64,000 nt of DNA, taken from Rhodovulum sp. Its GTDB lineage: Bacteria > Pseudomonadota > Alphaproteobacteria > Rhodobacterales > Rhodobacteraceae. Shown one piece after another: positions 33,963 through 44,764 of this stretch. How positions within the stretch are numbered: the first letter of the stretch is position 1; the number at the start of each line of letters is the position of its first letter. The notes under the pieces were generated by a model. That model made no database searches. It was not told where the DNA came from and saw only the letters and a program-made list of their open reading frames with translations. Position numbers and translations under genes: made by a program. The stretch covers positions 248,001 to 312,000 of the forward strand of contig PALT01000033.1 of NCBI GenBank assembly GCA_002706605.1, in the 5' to 3' direction.

Positions 33963-34142
33963 TCAGAAATCGACCGCGATCCCCTTTTTCTCCCAATCGC
34001 CGAACCGCACGGGTTCGGGGCCGTCACGACCACCCAGTTCGGGCGGCAGTTCGGCGGCTTGCGCCTGTTTGCGGCGCTCTTCGGCTTCGGCCAGCGCGCG
34101 CTGGGCGGCGGGCGGCAGGTCCTTGTCGATGTCGTTTGACAT
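33963..34142 (-). CDS. SDHAF4-type succinate dehydrogenase assembly factor (DUF1674)
   Basis: A 59-residue protein whose C-terminal motif GPEPVRFGDWEKKGIAVDF is that of the DUF1674/SDHAF4 family, which shields or delivers the flavinated SdhA subunit in mitochondria and bacteria. The first 35 residues are a charged helix. No sdh genes are in this window, so assignment rests on the motif. It is divergent from rsmB with 75 bases between them. Confidence 0.85.
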   Translation of the reverse strand: MSNDIDKDLPPAAQRALAEAEERRKQAQAAELPPELGGRDGPEPVRFGDWEKKGIAVDF

Positions 34143-34217
34143 GGCGCTCTCCTTGTACGCTGTGCCGCTTTGATATACGGCCAAGGCTTGATCCAGCAAG
34201 TCTGTGAGGGCGACAAA

Positions 34218-35489
34218 ATGGCAAAAGACGGCAATCGCGCACGACAGGCGGCTTTGCACCTGATCCAAGGTGTGATGTTGGAACAGGTGCAGATGTCGGA
34301 TTTGACGGGGCCGATTGGCCCGCTGGGCGGGCTGACCCCACAGGAAAAGGCCGCCGCGCAACGCCTTGCCCTCAGCACGCTGCGCCATGGTGGACGTGCG
34401 GATGCGGTGTTGCACCCCTTGATGCGCAAACACCCGCCCGAGGCCGCCAAGATCGTCATGCGCATGGCCGTGGTCGAGATGCTGCAAGAGGGTGCCGCGC
34501 CCCATGGTGTCGTCAATGCCGCCGTCAACCTGATGCGCGCCGACCGTGACACCGCGCCGATGGCGGGGCTGGCCAACGCCGTTCTGCGCCGTGCCTCGGA
34601 ATTTCAAGGCTGGGATGATCTGCCGCCGCAAAAGATGCCCGGATGGCTACGTGGCCGGTTAGAGAGCCGTCTTGGCCGCGCCGGTGTTCAGGCGCTTGAG
34701 GTCGCTCATGCCGCCGGTGCGCCGTTGGACATTACGCCGAAATCCGGTGACGCCGCCGCCCTTGCCGCACGTTTGGGGGGACAGGTGACCCCGACAGGTT
34801 CTGTGCGCCTGCCCGCGACGGTGCAGGTCACGGCGCTCGACGGATATGAGGCGGGCGATTGGTGGGTCCAAGACGCCGCCGCCGCCCTGCCGGTCAAGGT
34901 TTTGAACCCGCAGGCGGGGGAAAGGGTGTTGGACATTTGCGCGGCACCTGGTGGCAAGACGATGCAAATGGCGGCCAGTGGGGCCGATGTAACCGCGCTG
35001 GATATTTCCGGCCCGCGTGTGAAACGGTTGACCGAAAACCTGACCCGCACGGGGCTGAACGCCGATGTGGTTGTGGCCGATGCCCTGACCTATGAGGCCG
35101 CGCCGTTCGATGCGATCCTGCTGGACGCGCCCTGTTCGGCGACTGGTACGCTGCGCCGTCACCCTGATCTGCCCTTTGCTCGTGATGGCAAGGCGATCAA
35201 GCCGCTGTTTCCGCTGCAATCGGATATGATCGACCGCGCGCTGAGCCTGTTGAAACCGGGCGGGCGGTTGGTGTTTTGCACCTGCTCCCTTTTGCCCGAA
35301 GAGGGCGAGGATCAAGCGCGCGCGGCACTGGAACGTCACCCCGATCTGGAGGTTGTCAAACCCGACGCCGATTGGGTTGAGGACGCATGGCACAGTGACG
35401 AGGGCGGCCTGCGTCTGCGCCCCGATTACTGGCCCGAGATCGGCGGCATGGATGGTTTCTATATCGTGATGCTGCGCAAACCTGCCTAA
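34218..35489 (+). CDS. rsmB: 16S rRNA (cytosine-C5)-methyltransferase, RsmB/Sun type
   Basis: A 423-residue methyltransferase for C967-type cytosines of 16S rRNA. The N-terminal about 130 residues form a NusB-like RNA-binding domain (ARQAALHLIQ ... GVVNAAVNLMR). The C-terminal Rossmann domain has motif I VLDICAAPGGKTMQMA, motif IV DAPCSATGTLRRHPD and motif VI CTCSLLPEEGEDQA, with both conserved cysteines. The ATG at 34218 matches the family start. Followed after 135 bases without features by a heparinase-family gene in the same direction. Confidence 0.94.
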   Translation: MAKDGNRARQAALHLIQGVMLEQVQMSDLTGPIGPLGGLTPQEKAAAQRLALSTLRHGGRADAVLHPLMRKHPPEAAKIVMRMAVVEMLQEGAAPHGVVNAAVNLMRADRDTAPMAGLANAVLRRASEFQGWDDLPPQKMPGWLRGRLESRLGRAGVQALEVAHAAGAPLDITPKSGDAAALAARLGGQVTPTGSVRLPATVQVTALDGYEAGDWWVQDAAAALPVKVLNPQAGERVLDICAAPGGKTMQMAASGADVTALDISGPRVKRLTENLTRTGLNADVVVADALTYEAAPFDAILLDAPCSATGTLRRHPDLPFARDGKAIKPLFPLQSDMIDRALSLLKPGGRLVFCTCSLLPEEGEDQARAALERHPDLEVVKPDADWVEDAWHSDEGGLRLRPDYWPEIGGMDGFYIVMLRKPA

Positions 35490-35624
35490 GGGCCAAACAA
35501 CCGGTGACAGGCGCGCGCGCCATGGCTATGGTCACGATGCACCGACATCGCCCAAGAGCAGCACCAAAACCAGATGACAGTCGCGTCAGATCAGGGACAC
35601 CGCACCACAGGGCGCGGGGGGATT

Positions 35625-37328
35625 ATGGACCGCGTTCAGGCCCGCCTGAGCACGCTGTCCCGACCCGCGACGGGGTTCGTGTCGCAACCCGAACCGCGCA
35701 CGATCGGCACCTTTGCCCGTGGTCGTCAGTTGATCGCCGGAAATTTCCTGTTTGCCGGTTTTCTGGTTGAAGCGCCTGAGCACAGCATCTGGGACATCGC
35801 ACCGCCCAGCATCGAGTTTGCCGAGGAAATTCAGGGCTTTACCTGGTTGGACGATCTGGCGGCCGTCGGGGATCGCAATGCGCGTCTGCGTGCCCAGAAC
35901 TGGACCGCCGACTGGATGACACGCCATGGGCGTGGGTCCGGTCCCGGCTGGGTGCCCGACCTGACGGGGCGACGTTTGATCCGATGGATCAACAACGCAA
36001 TTTTCCTGATGAACGGTCAGGACCCCAAGGTGACACAGGCGTTTTACCGCTCTCTCGGGCAGCAGACGATTTTCCTGTCCCGCAGGTGGAAAAGTGCGGC
36101 GCACGGATTGCCACGGTTTGAGGCGCTGGTCGGGCTGATCTACGCGGGCTTATCGTTGACCGGAATGGACCGCCACGTGGCCCCAGCGGTCAAGGCCCTG
36201 TCGCGCGAATGCCGTGATCAGATCGACGCCGAGGGCGGCATTCCGACCCGCAACCCCGAAGAGCTGCTTGAGGTGTTTACCTTGCTGACTTGGGCGGCGG
36301 CGGCTCTGTCGGGCGCGGGTAAGGTCGCATCGCGCGATCATGTGGCGGCGATTGAACGGATTGCCCCGACCCTGCGGGCGCTGCGCCATACGGATGGCGG
36401 ATTGGCGCGGTTCCATGGTGGGGGCCGTGGGCTTGAGGGGCGGCTTGACCATGCGCTGGCGGCATCGGGCGTGCGGGCGACGGCGAATTCGGGTCTGTCT
36501 ATGGGCTATGTGCGCCTGTCGGGTGGACGAACCAGCGTGGTGATCGACGCCGCGAAACCACCGGCGGCCGAGGCCTCGGGGAACGCGCATGCCTCGACCC
36601 TTGGGTTTGAACTGACATCGGGGCGGCGACCGGTGATCGTGAATTGCGGGTCCGGCGCGTCGTTCGGGGTGGAATGGCGCCGCGCGGGGAGGGCATCGCA
36701 ATCGCATTCGACGCTGGTGCTTGAGGGCTATTCATCTTCGCGCCTTGGGGCAAAACGGATGATCGGCGGCCTGTCGCGCGAGCTACTGGACGACATTCCG
36801 TCCGAGGTCGGGTTGCAACAGGGGACCGAACCTGACGGGACCAGCGTCACCAGTTGGCACAACGGATACGTCCCGACGCATGGGTTGATCCACGCCCGCC
36901 GGTTGGACCTGTCCAGCGACGGGCGCGTTCTGGTCGGTGAGGACACGTTGGGCGCATTCAGTGATGCGCAAAAGAAACGCTGGGACGCGGCGATGGATCG
37001 CGTGCGCCTAGAGGGCATCCCGTTTTCCGCGCGCTTTCACCTGCATCCGGATGTGGACGCGGAAATCGACATGGGCGGCGCGGCGGTGTCCCTAGAGTTG
37101 AAGAGCGGCGAGATCTGGATTTTCCGCCACGACGGCAGTTGCGAGATTACACTGGAACCCAGCGTCTATCTGGAACGCAACCGTCTGAAACCGCGCCCGT
37201 CGCGGCAGATCGTCCTGTCTGGACGGGTCTACGAACATACGGGGCAGATCAACTGGACGCTGGCTAAGGCACAGGATACACCGCTCGGCGTAAGGGACCT
37301 TGTCCAAGACGAACCCGCGTTTGACTGA
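35625..37328 (+). CDS. Heparinase II/III family protein
   Basis: A 567-residue protein of the heparinase II/III-like type. The N-terminal half is helical (alpha/alpha toroid: WTADWMTRHGRGSGPGWVPD, RLIRWINNAIFLMNG). The C-terminal half is beta-rich (VIVNCGSGASFG, SHSTLVLEGYSSS, ARRLDLSSDGRVLVGED), as in lyases that cleave uronic-acid polysaccharides. No signal peptide is visible, so action outside the cytoplasm is uncertain. The ATG at 35625 follows GGGGG. The neighbourhood rsmB - this gene - purH recurs in Rhodobacterales, which suggests a cell-envelope or glycan role of its own and not a catabolic island. Confidence 0.85.
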   Translation: MDRVQARLSTLSRPATGFVSQPEPRTIGTFARGRQLIAGNFLFAGFLVEAPEHSIWDIAPPSIEFAEEIQGFTWLDDLAAVGDRNARLRAQNWTADWMTRHGRGSGPGWVPDLTGRRLIRWINNAIFLMNGQDPKVTQAFYRSLGQQTIFLSRRWKSAAHGLPRFEALVGLIYAGLSLTGMDRHVAPAVKALSRECRDQIDAEGGIPTRNPEELLEVFTLLTWAAAALSGAGKVASRDHVAAIERIAPTLRALRHTDGGLARFHGGGRGLEGRLDHALAASGVRATANSGLSMGYVRLSGGRTSVVIDAAKPPAAEASGNAHASTLGFELTSGRRPVIVNCGSGASFGVEWRRAGRASQSHSTLVLEGYSSSRLGAKRMIGGLSRELLDDIPSEVGLQQGTEPDGTSVTSWHNGYVPTHGLIHARRLDLSSDGRVLVGEDTLGAFSDAQKKRWDAAMDRVRLEGIPFSARFHLHPDVDAEIDMGGAAVSLELKSGEIWIFRHDGSCEITLEPSVYLERNRLKPRPSRQIVLSGRVYEHTGQINWTLAKAQDTPLGVRDLVQDEPAFD

Positions 37329-37349
37329 CCACAAAGAAAGACCTCCAAG

Positions 37350-38939
37350 ATGACCGATCTTGTGCCGCTGCGCCGCGCGCTGATTTCCGTTTCCGACAAA
37401 ACCGGTCTGATCGACCTGGCAACTGCTCTGCATCAGCGCGGGGTCGAATTGCTGTCGACGGGCGGGACGGCCAAAGCGATCCGCGATGCAGGTCTGCCGG
37501 TCAAGGACGTGTCCGAAGTCACCGGTTTCCCCGAGATGATGGACGGTCGGGTCAAGACCCTGCACCCCAAAGTGCATGGCGGTCTGCTGGCGCTGCGCGA
37601 CAACGACGATCACGTCGCGGCCATGGATGAACACGGTATCGGCGCGATCGACCTGCTGGCCGTGAACCTCTACCCGTTTGAGGCCACCGTGGCCAAGGGC
37701 GCGGACTATGACGACTGCATCGAAAACATCGACATCGGCGGCCCCGCGATGATCCGCGCCGCCGCGAAAAACCATGGCTTTGTGAACGTGGTTGTGGATG
37801 TCGAGGATTATCAATCTCTGCTGGACGAACTGGACGCCAACGATGGCGCTACGTCCCTGAAATTCCGTCAGAACCTGGCGCAAATCGCCTATGCACGCAC
37901 CGCGGCCTATGACGCTGCTGTGTCGACGTGGATGGCCGGTGCCATCGGTCAGGACACCCCGCGCCGTCGTGCATTCGCCGGTACGCTGGCCCAAGGTCTG
38001 CGCTATGGTGAAAACCCGCACCAGTCGGCGGCGTTCTACACCGACGGCACCAACCGTCCGGGGGTTGCCACGGCCAAGCAATGGCAGGGCAAGGAACTGT
38101 CCTACAACAACATCAACGACACCGACGCGGCGTTTGAACTGGTGTCGGAATTCGACCCCGCGAACGGTGCCGCCTGTGCGATCATCAAGCACGCCAACCC
38201 CTGTGGTGTGGCCAGCGGTGACAGCCTTGTTGAGGCCTACAAACGCGCGTTCGATTGCGACCGCACCTCGGCGTTCGGCGGCATCATCGCGCTGAACCAA
38301 GAACTGGACGAGGCGACCGCCCAAGAGATCACCCAGATCTTTACCGAGGTGGTCATCGCCCCCTCGGCAACCGACGCCGCGCGTGAGGTGTTCGCCGCCA
38401 AAAAGAACCTGCGCCTGCTGACCACTGGTGGTCTGGCTGATTCGCGTGCAACGGCGCTGACCTATCGTCAGGTGGCCGGTGGCATGCTGGTTCAGGACAA
38501 GGACAACGGCCATATCGGTCTGGATGACCTCAAGGTCGTGACCAAACGCGCCCCCTCCGAGGAAGAGCTGCGCGATCTTCTGTTCGCGTGGACCGTCGCC
38601 AAGCACGTTAAATCCAACGCGATCATCTATGCGAAAAACGGTGCAACCGTGGGTGTAGGCGCCGGCCAGATGAGCCGCGTTGACAGCACGCGCATCGCCG
38701 CCCGCAAATCGCAGGACATGGCCGAGGTTCTGGGCCTCGACGCACCGCTGACCCAAGGGTCGGTTGTGGCGTCGGATGCGTTCTTTCCGTTTGCCGATGG
38801 CCTGCTGACCGCAGCCGAGGCCGGTGCGACCGCCCTGATCCAACCGGGTGGGTCGATGCGCGATAGTGAGGTCATTGCCGCCGCCGATGAGGCCGGTCTG
38901 GCGATGGTCTTTACCGGCATGCGCCACTTCCGCCACTAA
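37350..38939 (+). CDS. purH: Bifunctional AICAR formyltransferase/IMP cyclohydrolase
   Basis: A 529-residue enzyme carrying out the last two steps of IMP synthesis. The N-terminal IMP cyclohydrolase domain has [19 protein letters not shown] and [13 protein letters not shown]. The C-terminal AICAR transformylase domain has [33 protein letters not shown] in parts and [13 protein letters not shown]. The length is normal. Ribosome-binding site GAAAGA 13-8 bases before the ATG is weak. It starts 21 bases after the heparinase-like gene and is followed by lspA after 15 bases. Confidence 0.97.
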   Translation: MTDLVPLRRALISVSDKTGLIDLATALHQRGVELLSTGGTAKAIRDAGLPVKDVSEVTGFPEMMDGRVKTLHPKVHGGLLALRDNDDHVAAMDEHGIGAIDLLAVNLYPFEATVAKGADYDDCIENIDIGGPAMIRAAAKNHGFVNVVVDVEDYQSLLDELDANDGATSLKFRQNLAQIAYARTAAYDAAVSTWMAGAIGQDTPRRRAFAGTLAQGLRYGENPHQSAAFYTDGTNRPGVATAKQWQGKELSYNNINDTDAAFELVSEFDPANGAACAIIKHANPCGVASGDSLVEAYKRAFDCDRTSAFGGIIALNQELDEATAQEITQIFTEVVIAPSATDAAREVFAAKKNLRLLTTGGLADSRATALTYRQVAGGMLVQDKDNGHIGLDDLKVVTKRAPSEEELRDLLFAWTVAKHVKSNAIIYAKNGATVGVGAGQMSRVDSTRIAARKSQDMAEVLGLDAPLTQGSVVASDAFFPFADGLLTAAEAGATALIQPGGSMRDSEVIAAADEAGLAMVFTGMRHFRH

Positions 38940-38954
38940 GCGCGAGGCCGCGAC

Positions 38955-39431
38955 ATGCGTTTGTTCTGGCTTGTCGCTGTAATCACTTTCGTGGCCGATC
39001 AGGCCACGAAATATGCTGTGGTATTGGGGCTGAACCTGCGCGAAATCGGCGTGATCGAGGTTTGGCCGCCTTACCTGACCTTCCGCATGGCATGGAACCG
39101 CGGCATCAATTTCGGCCTGTTTGCCGATGATGCTGCGGTGATGCGCTGGGTCCTGATTGTGCTGGCCGTGGGGATCAGTATCGGCGTGATCATCTACACC
39201 CGCCGCAATATTGCGACCTTTGGCCGAATGGCGCTGATCGGGGCGGGATTGTTGGTCGGTGGCGCGCTTGGCAATGCGATTGACCGGATCGTGTTCGGGG
39301 CCGTGGCCGATTTCTTGAACATGTCCTGTTGTGGAATTGCCAATCCCTATGCATTTAATGTGGCGGATATCGCGATTTTCGCGGGCGTGTTCGCCATTGC
39401 CGTGTTTGGTGATCGCAAACAGACCGCGTGA
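38955..39431 (+). CDS. lspA: Lipoprotein signal peptidase (signal peptidase II)
   Basis: A 158-residue inner-membrane aspartic protease that removes signal peptides of prolipoproteins. Four membrane helices; the conserved segments are NRGINFGLFADD, GNAIDRIVFGAVADFLN (first catalytic Asp) and AFNVADIAIFAG (second catalytic Asp). It lies directly before the gene of a lipoprotein (39487), a likely client. All signature residues are present. Confidence 0.95.
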   Translation: MRLFWLVAVITFVADQATKYAVVLGLNLREIGVIEVWPPYLTFRMAWNRGINFGLFADDAAVMRWVLIVLAVGISIGVIIYTRRNIATFGRMALIGAGLLVGGALGNAIDRIVFGAVADFLNMSCCGIANPYAFNVADIAIFAGVFAIAVFGDRKQTA

Positions 39432-39486
39432 CGTGGGTAAACAGTTGCGCTACACAAGGCCCGAGAATGGGGCAGAGGAGTTCGGA

Positions 39487-40059
39487 ATGCGTCTGACACG
39501 CACAGCAGTTGCGATTGGCCTGATGGCGGGTCTGGCGGTGTCGGCGTGCTCGCGCGAGGAATCCCCGCCGCCCCAGTTGCTGAACCTCAAGAAAAGCGCC
39601 TCTGGCCCCGACGAATTCTCGATCCTGCCGAACAAGCCGATCGAAATCCCCGAGGATCTGGCGGCCCTGCCCGAACCGACTCCTGGGGCAAGCAACCGTG
39701 TCGATCCGACCCCGTTGAAAGATGCCGTTGCTGCATTGGGCGGGAACCCGTCGCGGCTGGATGACAACGGCGTGCCTGCGTCCGACAGCGCCCTGATCGC
39801 GCGCGCCACCCGTTTTGGCGTGGCCGAGGGCATTCGCACGACCCTTGCCGACGAGGACGAGGATTTCCGCCGCGACAATCCCGGTCGGTTCTTTGAACGT
39901 GTCTTTAGCGTGACCACCTATTTCCGCGCCTATGAGGATCTGTCGCTGGACCAGTTCGCGGAACTGGAACGCTGGCGTCGTTTGGGTGTGCTGACCGTTG
40001 CTGCGCCGCCCGAAGAGGCGGCCAAGTACAAAGACGAAAGCTTCTTCACAAACAAGTAG
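39487..40059 (+). CDS. BamF-like lipoprotein (DUF3035)
   Basis: A 190-residue lipoprotein. The signal MRLTRTAVAIGLMAGLAVSAC ends in a lipobox (AVSAC; acylated Cys at residue 21). The mature part includes DEFSILPNKPIEIPEDLAALPEP in pieces, the hallmark of DUF3035, named BamF in the outer-membrane beta-barrel assembly complex of Caulobacter. The C-terminal half is charged and probably helical. The ribosome-binding site GAGGAG lies 8 bases upstream. Its position after lspA and before the M16 peptidases forms an envelope-biogenesis group. Confidence 0.85.
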   Translation: MRLTRTAVAIGLMAGLAVSACSREESPPPQLLNLKKSASGPDEFSILPNKPIEIPEDLAALPEPTPGASNRVDPTPLKDAVAALGGNPSRLDDNGVPASDSALIARATRFGVAEGIRTTLADEDEDFRRDNPGRFFERVFSVTTYFRAYEDLSLDQFAELERWRRLGVLTVAAPPEEAAKYKDESFFTNK

Positions 40060-40119
40060 AGGCCTTGAACCATCTTCAATTTGGCGTAGCTATTATAGCA
40101 ACCAAAAGTGGAGAGCGTG

Positions 40120-41484
40120 ATGGGTCGATTGGCAAGTTTTGCCGCCGGTGTCGTCTGTGCCCTGACAGGGGGTGCGGCAGTCGCCGATGAGGTGACCACC
40201 TATCAACTGGACAACGGAATGGATGTTGTGGTGATCGAGGATCACCGCGCCCCCGTCGTGGTTCAGATGGTGTGGTACAAGGTCGGTGCCGCCGACGAAC
40301 AGGCGGGCACATCCGGTGTCGCCCATTTCCTTGAACATCTGTTGTTTCGCGGGACCGAAAAATTTCCCGATGGCGAATTCTCGGCCCTGATTGAGGGCAA
40401 CGGCGGATCGTCGAACGCCTTTACCAGCTATGATTACACCGCCTATTTCCAACGGGTAGCGGCGGATCGTCTGGAACTGGTGATGCAGCTGGAATCGGAT
40501 CGGATGACCGGTCTGTTGCTGGACGAAGAGATCGTCGCGACCGAACGCAATGTGATCCTTGAGGAACGCAACCAACGCACCGAAAACGACCCCGGTGCCC
40601 TGTTCGCGGAACAGCGTAGCGCGGCGCTCTATCTGAACCATCCCTATGGCGTGCCCGTCATCGGTTGGAAACACGAGATGGAGCAACTGTCGCTGGACGA
40701 TGCGCAGACGTTCTATGAAACCTATTACGCGCCCAATAACGCCATTCTGGTTGTCGCGGGCGATGTGGACCCCGAAGAGGTCTATGAACTGGCGAAAACC
40801 TATTACGGCCCTCTGGAACCCAGCGCGAACCTACCCGAACGCGTGCGCCCGCAGGAACCGCCACAGCGCGCCGAGCGTCGGTTGACCTACACCGATCCGC
40901 GCGTCGCCCAACCCTATGTCATCCGCAGCTATCTGGCCCCCGAACGTGATCCTGGTGATCAGGACACGGCGGCGGCCCTTACCATGCTGGCGGCGCTGTT
41001 GGGCGGGGACGCGGCGACCTCGTTCCTGGGCGAACGGTTGCAGTTCGACAGCCAGCGTTCGGTCTATACCTCGGCGTTCTACGACGGGTTTTCGATTGAT
41101 GACGGGACGTTTGGCCTGATCAACGTGCCGGTCCCCGGTGTCAGTCTGGATGAGGCCGAGGCCGATCTGGACGCCGCCGTTGCCGCCTTCATCGAGGCCG
41201 GTGTCGACATGGAAAAGTTCGAGCGCCTGAAGACCCAAATCCGCGCGTCGGAAATCTATGCCAAGGACAGCACCCAAGGTCTGGCGCGTCGTTACGGTCA
41301 GGCATTGGCGATGGGCTTCTCGGTTGAGGATGTCCAATCCTGGACCGAGACCTTGATGGCCGTCACGCCCGAGGATGTGATGGCCGCCGCCGACATGATT
41401 TTCGACCGGAACAAGGCCGTGACGGGGTTCCTGACCCGACCCGAGCCGTCCGCATCCGAAACCCCCGCGGAGGTGACCCAATGA
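40120..41484 (+). CDS. M16-family zinc peptidase, catalytic subunit
   Basis: A 454-residue pitrilysin-family protein with a signal peptide (residues 1-22, LASFAAGVVCALTGGAAVA). It has the inverted zinc motif HFLEH (His69, Glu72, His73) and a downstream Glu in ATERNVILEERNQR, so it should be active. It is exported to the periplasm. A GTG 12 bases upstream also begins the frame, but the ATG at 40120 gives a regular signal peptide. The stop overlaps the second M16 gene by four bases; the two should make a heterodimer like the PqqF/processing-peptidase pairs. Confidence 0.94.
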   Translation: MGRLASFAAGVVCALTGGAAVADEVTTYQLDNGMDVVVIEDHRAPVVVQMVWYKVGAADEQAGTSGVAHFLEHLLFRGTEKFPDGEFSALIEGNGGSSNAFTSYDYTAYFQRVAADRLELVMQLESDRMTGLLLDEEIVATERNVILEERNQRTENDPGALFAEQRSAALYLNHPYGVPVIGWKHEMEQLSLDDAQTFYETYYAPNNAILVVAGDVDPEEVYELAKTYYGPLEPSANLPERVRPQEPPQRAERRLTYTDPRVAQPYVIRSYLAPERDPGDQDTAAALTMLAALLGGDAATSFLGERLQFDSQRSVYTSAFYDGFSIDDGTFGLINVPVPGVSLDEAEADLDAAVAAFIEAGVDMEKFERLKTQIRASEIYAKDSTQGLARRYGQALAMGFSVEDVQSWTETLMAVTPEDVMAAADMIFDRNKAVTGFLTRPEPSASETPAEVTQ

Positions 41485-42794
41485 TCCGGCGCTTTTTGAT
41501 TTCCATCGCTCTGGTCTTTGGCGCGCTGCCCGCTGCCGCCGATGTCGATATCCAAGAGGTCACATCGCCCGGCGGGATCACCGCATGGTTGGTCGAAAGC
41601 CCTGAGATTCCGTTCATTTCCATGGAAATCCGGTTCAAAGGCGGCGCGGCATTGGACGATCCTGAAAAACGCGGTGCGGTGCATTTGATGGGCGCGCTGC
41701 TTGAGGAAGGGGCGGGTGACATGGACGCGCGTGCCTTTGCCATTGCGCGCGACAGTTTGGCGGCCTCGTTCGGCTATGATGTTTACCGCGATGCGGTGAC
41801 CGTGTCGGCGGAATTCCTGACCGAAACACAGGATCAGGCGATTGATCTGTTGCACCAATCGCTGGTCGATCCGCGCTTTGACCAAGACGCGATTGACCGC
41901 GTGCGTGGACAGGTGATCTCGGTGATCCAGTCCGATGCCACCGACCCCAATTCCATCGCGGGGCAGGCGTTCAACCGCGCGGCCTTTGGCGATCATCCCT
42001 ATGCCTTTCCGATTGAAGGCAGCGAAGAGAGCCTGATGGCGATCACCCGCGATGACCTGTTCGCCGCCAAAAACGCGACCATGGCGATGGACCGCGTGCA
42101 CATCGGCGTGGTGGGCGACATCACGGCGGATCAGCTGGGTCCGATGTTGGACCGGTTGTTCGACGGGATGCCCGCCACGGGTAAGGCGCCGACGCCGCCT
42201 GCCGAATTCGCGCTGACCGGCGGGGTGCAGGTCATCCCGTTCGACACGCCGCAATCGGTGGTGATTTTCGGCCATCAGGGCATTGATCGCGACGATCCCG
42301 ATTTCTTTGCCGCGTTTGTCCTGAACAGCATTCTGGGCGAGGGCGGGTTTGGCTCGCGTCTGATGCAAGAGGTGCGGGAAAAGCGTGGCCTGACCTATGG
42401 CGTTTACACCTATCTCTACTCGCTGGAATCGGCGGACCTGTTGCTGGGCCAAGTGGCGTCGGCCAATGACCGCGTGGCCGAGGCCGTGTCGGTCATCCGC
42501 GACGAATGGGCCCGCACCGCGCGGGATGGTGTGACGGCTGAGGAACTGGAAACCGCCAAGACCTATCTGACCGGTGCTTATCCGCTGCGGTTTGATGGCA
42601 ACGGGCGGATCGCGAATATCCTTGCGGGGATGCAGGTTCAGGGCTTTGGCCTCGATTACATCAACACCCGCAACGACCGCGTGAATGCGGTGACGTTGGA
42701 CGATGTGAACCGCATGGCGGCGCGATTGCTGGATGCGGAGGCGTTGAATTTCTTCGTCGTCGGCGCGCCCGTGGGCCTTGAGACCACCAATTAA
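41481..42794 (+). CDS. M16-family peptidase, non-catalytic partner
   Basis: A 437-residue M16 protein with a signal peptide ending near Ala20 ([15 protein letters not shown]). At the place of HxxEH it reads HLMGA (residues 68-72), so the zinc site is lost. The C-terminal M16 domain is well kept, including [21 protein letters not shown] (in part) and [10 protein letters not shown]. As in mitochondrial processing peptidase and bacterial two-gene systems, the inactive subunit holds substrate for the active one, encoded just upstream. A terminator hairpin follows at once. Confidence 0.93.
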   Translation: MIRRFLISIALVFGALPAAADVDIQEVTSPGGITAWLVESPEIPFISMEIRFKGGAALDDPEKRGAVHLMGALLEEGAGDMDARAFAIARDSLAASFGYDVYRDAVTVSAEFLTETQDQAIDLLHQSLVDPRFDQDAIDRVRGQVISVIQSDATDPNSIAGQAFNRAAFGDHPYAFPIEGSEESLMAITRDDLFAAKNATMAMDRVHIGVVGDITADQLGPMLDRLFDGMPATGKAPTPPAEFALTGGVQVIPFDTPQSVVIFGHQGIDRDDPDFFAAFVLNSILGEGGFGSRLMQEVREKRGLTYGVYTYLYSLESADLLLGQVASANDRVAEAVSVIRDEWARTARDGVTAEELETAKTYLTGAYPLRFDGNGRIANILAGMQVQGFGLDYINTRNDRVNAVTLDDVNRMAARLLDAEALNFFVVGAPVGLETTN

Positions 42795-42796
42795 TC

Positions 42797-42819
42797 AAGC
42801 GGGCCCACGCGGCCCGTTT
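42797..42819 (+). terminator. Intrinsic terminator after the M16 pair
   Basis: AAGCGGGCC (42797-42805) pairs with GGCCCGTTT (42811-42819), with one G-T wobble and a 5-base loop. The T-run is short. It starts 3 bases after the stop codon. Confidence 0.6.
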
Positions 42820-42883
42820 CCCATACCCGAACGGCACGGAAAGCAGTGGCAGAATCGCCGCGCTGCGTGCTAATTCTTGTGGT

Positions 42884-44764
42884 ATGAACTCGCCAACACC
42901 CAAAATAAGCGCAGATCGCCCCGTTATTCGTCAGCTGGATGAGGCGGCCATCAACCGGATTGCCGCCGGTGAGGTGGTCGAACGTCCCGCGTCCGCGGTC
43001 AAGGAATTGGTTGAAAACGCGCTGGACGCGGGGGCCACGCGGATTGAGGTGACAATCGCCGACGGGGGCAAGACCCTGATCCGTGTTGCGGACGACGGTC
43101 ACGGGATCGCGGCGGATGATCTGCCCCTTGCCCTGTCGCGCCATGCCACGTCCAAAATCGATGGCAGCGACCTTTTGAACATCCACAGTTTCGGATTTCG
43201 GGGCGAGGCCCTGCCGTCCCTTGGGGCGGTCGGTCGGTTGCAGATCACGTCGCGTGCAGGGGACGAGGCGTCCCAGATTTCCGTCAACGGCGGTCAGATG
43301 TCCGAGGTGCGTCCCGCCGCCCTCAGCAAAGGGACAATCGTCGAACTGCGCGATCTGTTTTTCGCCACGCCCGCGCGGTTGAAATTCCTGCGCTCGGACC
43401 GCGCTGAAACACAGGCGATTGGCGAGGTGGTGCGCAAACTGGCCATGGCGGAACCGTTTGTCGGCTTTACCCTGCGCGATGTGACGGGCGGCGGCGAGGG
43501 CCGTGTCAGTTTCCGCGCCGATCCCGAAAACGGGTCCCTGTTCGATGCGCTGCACGGGCGGTTGGCACGCATTCTGGGCAAGGAATTCGCGGAAAATTCG
43601 CTACCCATTGATGCTGAACGCGAAGGGTTCCACCTGACCGGATACGCCGCCCTGCCGACCTATTCGCGGGGCACATCGACGGCGCAGCACCTGTTCGTCA
43701 ATGGCCGCCCTGTAAAGGACAAGCTGTTGATCGGCGCGTTGCGTGGGGCCTATTCCGATTTCCTCAGCCGTGATCGCCATCCTTCGGTCGCCCTGTTCGT
43801 TGATTGCGATCCGCATATGGTCGACGTGAACGTCCATCCCGCCAAGGCCGAGGTGCGTTTTCGCGATCCCGGTATCGTGCGCGGGTTGATCGTGTCGGCG
43901 TTGCGCCATGCGCTGGCCGAGGCGGGGCATCGCGCGTCGACCACCGTTGCGGGCGCGACATTGGGGGCGATGCGCCCCGAAACCGCGCCGCGTCCGAACC
44001 ACGTCTATCAGATGGATCGCCCCAACCCCGGCGCGATCCGCAGCGCCTATCAAATGCAGGCCCCCGCGCCGGTCCAACACGGGTTTGCGGAGGCCCCGCG
44101 CGACACGGGTCTGGTGTTCGACGGCACGGATCAGCCGTCCGCGCGTGTCGAACCCATGCCCGAGCAGGTGGTCGAAACCACCGATCTGCCCCTTGGCGCG
44201 GCGCGGGCGCAGGTGCATGAAAACTATATCATTGCCCAGACCGAAACCGGCATTGTCATCGTGGACCAACACGCCGCGCATGAGCGTCTGGTCTATGAGC
44301 GCCTGAAACGCCAGATGGCCGAAAACGGCGTCGCGGCGCAGGCCCTGTTGATCCCCGAGATCGTCGATCTGTCCGACAATGACGCCGCCCGTTTGATGGA
44401 GATCGCAGATGATCTGGCCCGTCTCGGTCTGGTGATCGAACCGTTTGGCGGCGGGGCCGTGGCCGTTCGCGAAACCCCCGCCATTCTGGGCGAGGTGAAC
44501 GCCAAGGCGATGCTGACCGATATTCTGGATGAACTGGACGAACTCGGCGACAGCCAGACGGTCAAAGACCGGATTGAGGCGATCCTCAGCCGCGTTGCCT
44601 GTCACGGCTCGATCCGGTCGGGTCGCCGGATGCAGGCCCAAGAGATGAACGCCCTCTTGCGCGAGATGGAGGCGACGCCCCATTCCGGCCAATGCAACCA
44701 CGGTCGCCCGACCTATGTGGAACTGCGCCTGTCCGATATCGAACGCCTGTTCGGGCGCACGTGA
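42884..44764 (+). CDS. mutL: DNA mismatch repair protein MutL
   Basis: A 626-residue MutL. The N-terminal GHKL ATPase has [20 protein letters not shown] in its opening (catalytic Glu41, Mg-binding Asn45), DDGHGI, and [13 protein letters not shown] linker rich in Pro (residues about 340-420) joins a C-terminal dimerisation domain with [15 protein letters not shown] and [12 protein letters not shown]. The DQHAxxERxxYE motif, a metal site of the nicking endonuclease, is present, consistent with a genome that lacks MutH. The ATG at 42884 lacks a strong ribosome-binding site. The stop overlaps rmuC by one base. Confidence 0.96.
   Translation: MNSPTPKISADRPVIRQLDEAAINRIAAGEVVERPASAVKELVENALDAGATRIEVTIADGGKTLIRVADDGHGIAADDLPLALSRHATSKIDGSDLLNIHSFGFRGEALPSLGAVGRLQITSRAGDEASQISVNGGQMSEVRPAALSKGTIVELRDLFFATPARLKFLRSDRAETQAIGEVVRKLAMAEPFVGFTLRDVTGGGEGRVSFRADPENGSLFDALHGRLARILGKEFAENSLPIDAEREGFHLTGYAALPTYSRGTSTAQHLFVNGRPVKDKLLIGALRGAYSDFLSRDRHPSVALFVDCDPHMVDVNVHPAKAEVRFRDPGIVRGLIVSALRHALAEAGHRASTTVAGATLGAMRPETAPRPNHVYQMDRPNPGAIRSAYQMQAPAPVQHGFAEAPRDTGLVFDGTDQPSARVEPMPEQVVETTDLPLGAARAQVHENYIIAQTETGIVIVDQHAAHERLVYERLKRQMAENGVAAQALLIPEIVDLSDNDAARLMEIADDLARLGLVIEPFGGGAVAVRETPAILGEVNAKAMLTDILDELDELGDSQTVKDRIEAILSRVACHGSIRSGRRMQAQEMNALLREMEATPHSGQCNHGRPTYVELRLSDIERLFGRT

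Noticed and set aside
37092-38936. 614-codon minus-strand frame opposite purH
   Set aside because: It mirrors purH almost end to end, has no recognisable motif, and purH carries all catalytic motifs.
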